NCBI GenBank assembly: GCA_016193385.1
Contig: JACPSF010000359.1
Span: 1 to 16,768, forward strand
Direction: 5' to 3'
Source of the DNA: Deltaproteobacteria bacterium
GTDB lineage: Bacteria > Desulfobacterota_B > Binatia > UBA9968
DNA: 16,768 bases
Below the pieces are notes generated by a model. The model saw only the letters and a list, made by a program, of their open reading frames with translations, was not told the DNA's origin and made no database searches. Both the position numbers and the translations under genes were made by a program. Positions 15,739 through 16,768 of this stretch are shown here, one piece after another. The first letter of the stretch is position 1. Each line of letters opens with the position of its first letter.

Positions 15739-16768
15739 TTGCGCGACCAACGAGCGCTGGTTCTGATAGTTCTGGACGGCTGGGGAGTGAATCCCCGCAA
15801 GGAAGGAAACGCGATTTTTAAGGCGGCGACTCCGCATATGGATGCGTTGGCGGAGCGCTACCCCTCTACCACGATTTCGATTTCGGGCCTGGATGTGGGC
15901 CTCCCCGAGGGGCAGATGGGAAACTCTGAAGTCGGTCACATGCACCTTGGCTCCGGGCGCGTCGTCTATCAAGATCTCACGCTGATCCATCGCGCTATCG
16001 ACGATGGCAGCTTTCCATCCAATCAGGTCTTTCTCGATGCTCTGCGGGCGGCCAAAAGAGCCGGCGGAAGGCTTCATCTCATGGGTCTTCTGGGGAACGG
16101 CGGCGTGCACAGCCATCAGCGCCACCTTGAAGCCCTCATCGAGCTCGGGTGCAGGGAAAAGATCGAGCCCATATTTCTTCACTTGTTCTTGGATGGCCGG
16201 GACACGGCCCCGACCAGCGCGGAACAGTTTGTGCTCCGGCTCGAGGAAGAGATCCAGGCCCTTCCGGCGGTGCGGATCGCCACGCTCAGCGGTCGGTACT
16301 ACGCTATGGACCGGGATCGGAGGTGGGAGAGAACCGAGAAGGCCTATCTGGCGTTGACTGAAGGCGTTGGAGTCCAGGCCACCTCCCCGTTAGGGGCGAT
16401 TCGCAAAAGTTACCGGGATGAGGTCACCGACGAGTTCGTTCTGCCCACGGTGGTCCAAGGAAACTTTCCCGAAGCCATCGTCCGTGATGGAGATGCAGCG
16501 ATCTTCTTTAACTTCCGGGCGGATCGGGCGCGCCAGTTGACGCGGGCCTTCACCGAAGAGGGGTTTCAGGAGTTCCCCCGCAAGCGACGCGTCGCTTTGT
16601 CTGCGTTCGCGACGATGACGGAATACGACAAGACCTTCCATCTTCCGGTAGCTTTTCCGCCGCGGGACCTCTCGAATATTCTCGGCGAAGTCGCAAGCCG
16701 GCAAGGAATCCGACAGCTCCGCATTGCGGAAACCGAGAAGTACGCGCATGTGACCTATTTTTTTAATG
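15739..16768 (+). CDS. gpmI: 2,3-bisphosphoglycerate-independent phosphoglycerate mutase (3' end outside window)
   Basis: This manganese-dependent glycolytic enzyme interconverts 3- and 2-phosphoglycerate. The frame opens at TTG 15739 behind AGGAAAGGAG with eight bases of spacing, giving MRDQRALVLIVLDGWGVNP. It runs uninterrupted for 343 codons to the window end; full proteins are about 510 residues. Seen are the metal-binding LIVLDGWG, the phosphoserine loop GQMGNSEVGHMHLGSGR, GLLGNGGVHSH, FLDGRDTAP, SGRYYAMDRDRRW, FFNFRADRARQLTRAF and, at the edge, AETEKYAHVTYFFN. It lies 78 bases after rsfS. There is no sign of frameshift or of a missing catalytic residue in the visible part. Confidence 0.95.
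   Translation, partial: MRDQRALVLIVLDGWGVNPRKEGNAIFKAATPHMDALAERYPSTTISISGLDVGLPEGQMGNSEVGHMHLGSGRVVYQDLTLIHRAIDDGSFPSNQVFLDALRAAKRAGGRLHLMGLLGNGGVHSHQRHLEALIELGCREKIEPIFLHLFLDGRDTAPTSAEQFVLRLEEEIQALPAVRIATLSGRYYAMDRDRRWERTEKAYLALTEGVGVQATSPLGAIRKSYRDEVTDEFVLPTVVQGNFPEAIVRDGDAAIFFNFRADRARQLTRAFTEEGFQEFPRKRRVALSAFATMTEYDKTFHLPVAFPPRDLSNILGEVASRQGIRQLRIAETEKYAHVTYFFN

Noticed and set aside
15571..16182. 203-codon minus-strand frame over rsfS and gpmI
   Set aside because: It is antisense to two conserved genes; the plus-strand gpmI frame from TTG 15739 explains this stretch.

Overview
This 16.8-kb bacterial window has high-GC, closely packed coding blocks on the + strand. The order rplU-rpmA-obgE-proB-proA-nadD-rsfS-gpmI in the right half is the arrangement known from deltaproteobacterial genomes such as Geobacter. 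The left half carries an iron-type ABC importer, an NDP-forming acyl-CoA synthetase and the remnant of a TctC-like binding protein. Together these suggest a deltaproteobacterial (Desulfobacterota/Binatota-like) or neighbouring environmental lineage. The exact phylum cannot be fixed from this sequence, and no rRNA or tRNA is present.

Positions 1-4595 are a transport and acyl-CoA block. A two-domain FbpB-type permease, cut by the left edge, is followed by its ATPase gene. The ATPase gene is broken by an internal deletion that removes the Q-loop and shifts the frame. Next comes an intact 693-residue fused ADP-forming acyl-CoA synthetase. A decayed gene at 4677-4922 keeps a signal peptide and a TctC-like C-terminal tail but nothing between them.

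Positions about 4.9-10.4 kb are an accessory, decaying region. In order it holds an inverted-repeat element, a REP-like palindrome and an intact vapBC-type toxin-antitoxin pair on the minus strand. It continues with a complete IS110-family insertion sequence and its probable bridge-RNA segment, then a second PIN toxin-antitoxin locus whose toxin gene is split by a 135-bp MITE-like insertion. It ends with a minus-strand sugar-phosphate nucleotidylyltransferase and a PIN-domain remnant that abuts rplU.

Positions 10393-16768 are a conserved housekeeping run. It encodes ribosomal proteins L21 and L27 (followed by a strong intrinsic terminator), the ribosome-assembly GTPase ObgE, the first two proline-biosynthesis enzymes ProB and ProA, the NAD enzyme NadD, the ribosome silencing factor RsfS, and phosphoglycerate mutase GpmI, which is cut by the right edge. 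Overlaps (obgE/proB 20 bases, proA/nadD 4 bases) indicate coupled translation. A 7-bp tandem repeat and a palindrome lie at the proB/proA junction.

I found no clearly new defence or enzymatic system. The points most worth follow-up are the IS110 bridge-RNA region, the in-frame MITE inside the PIN toxin gene, the near-leaderless rplU promoter, and the two decayed transporter genes.
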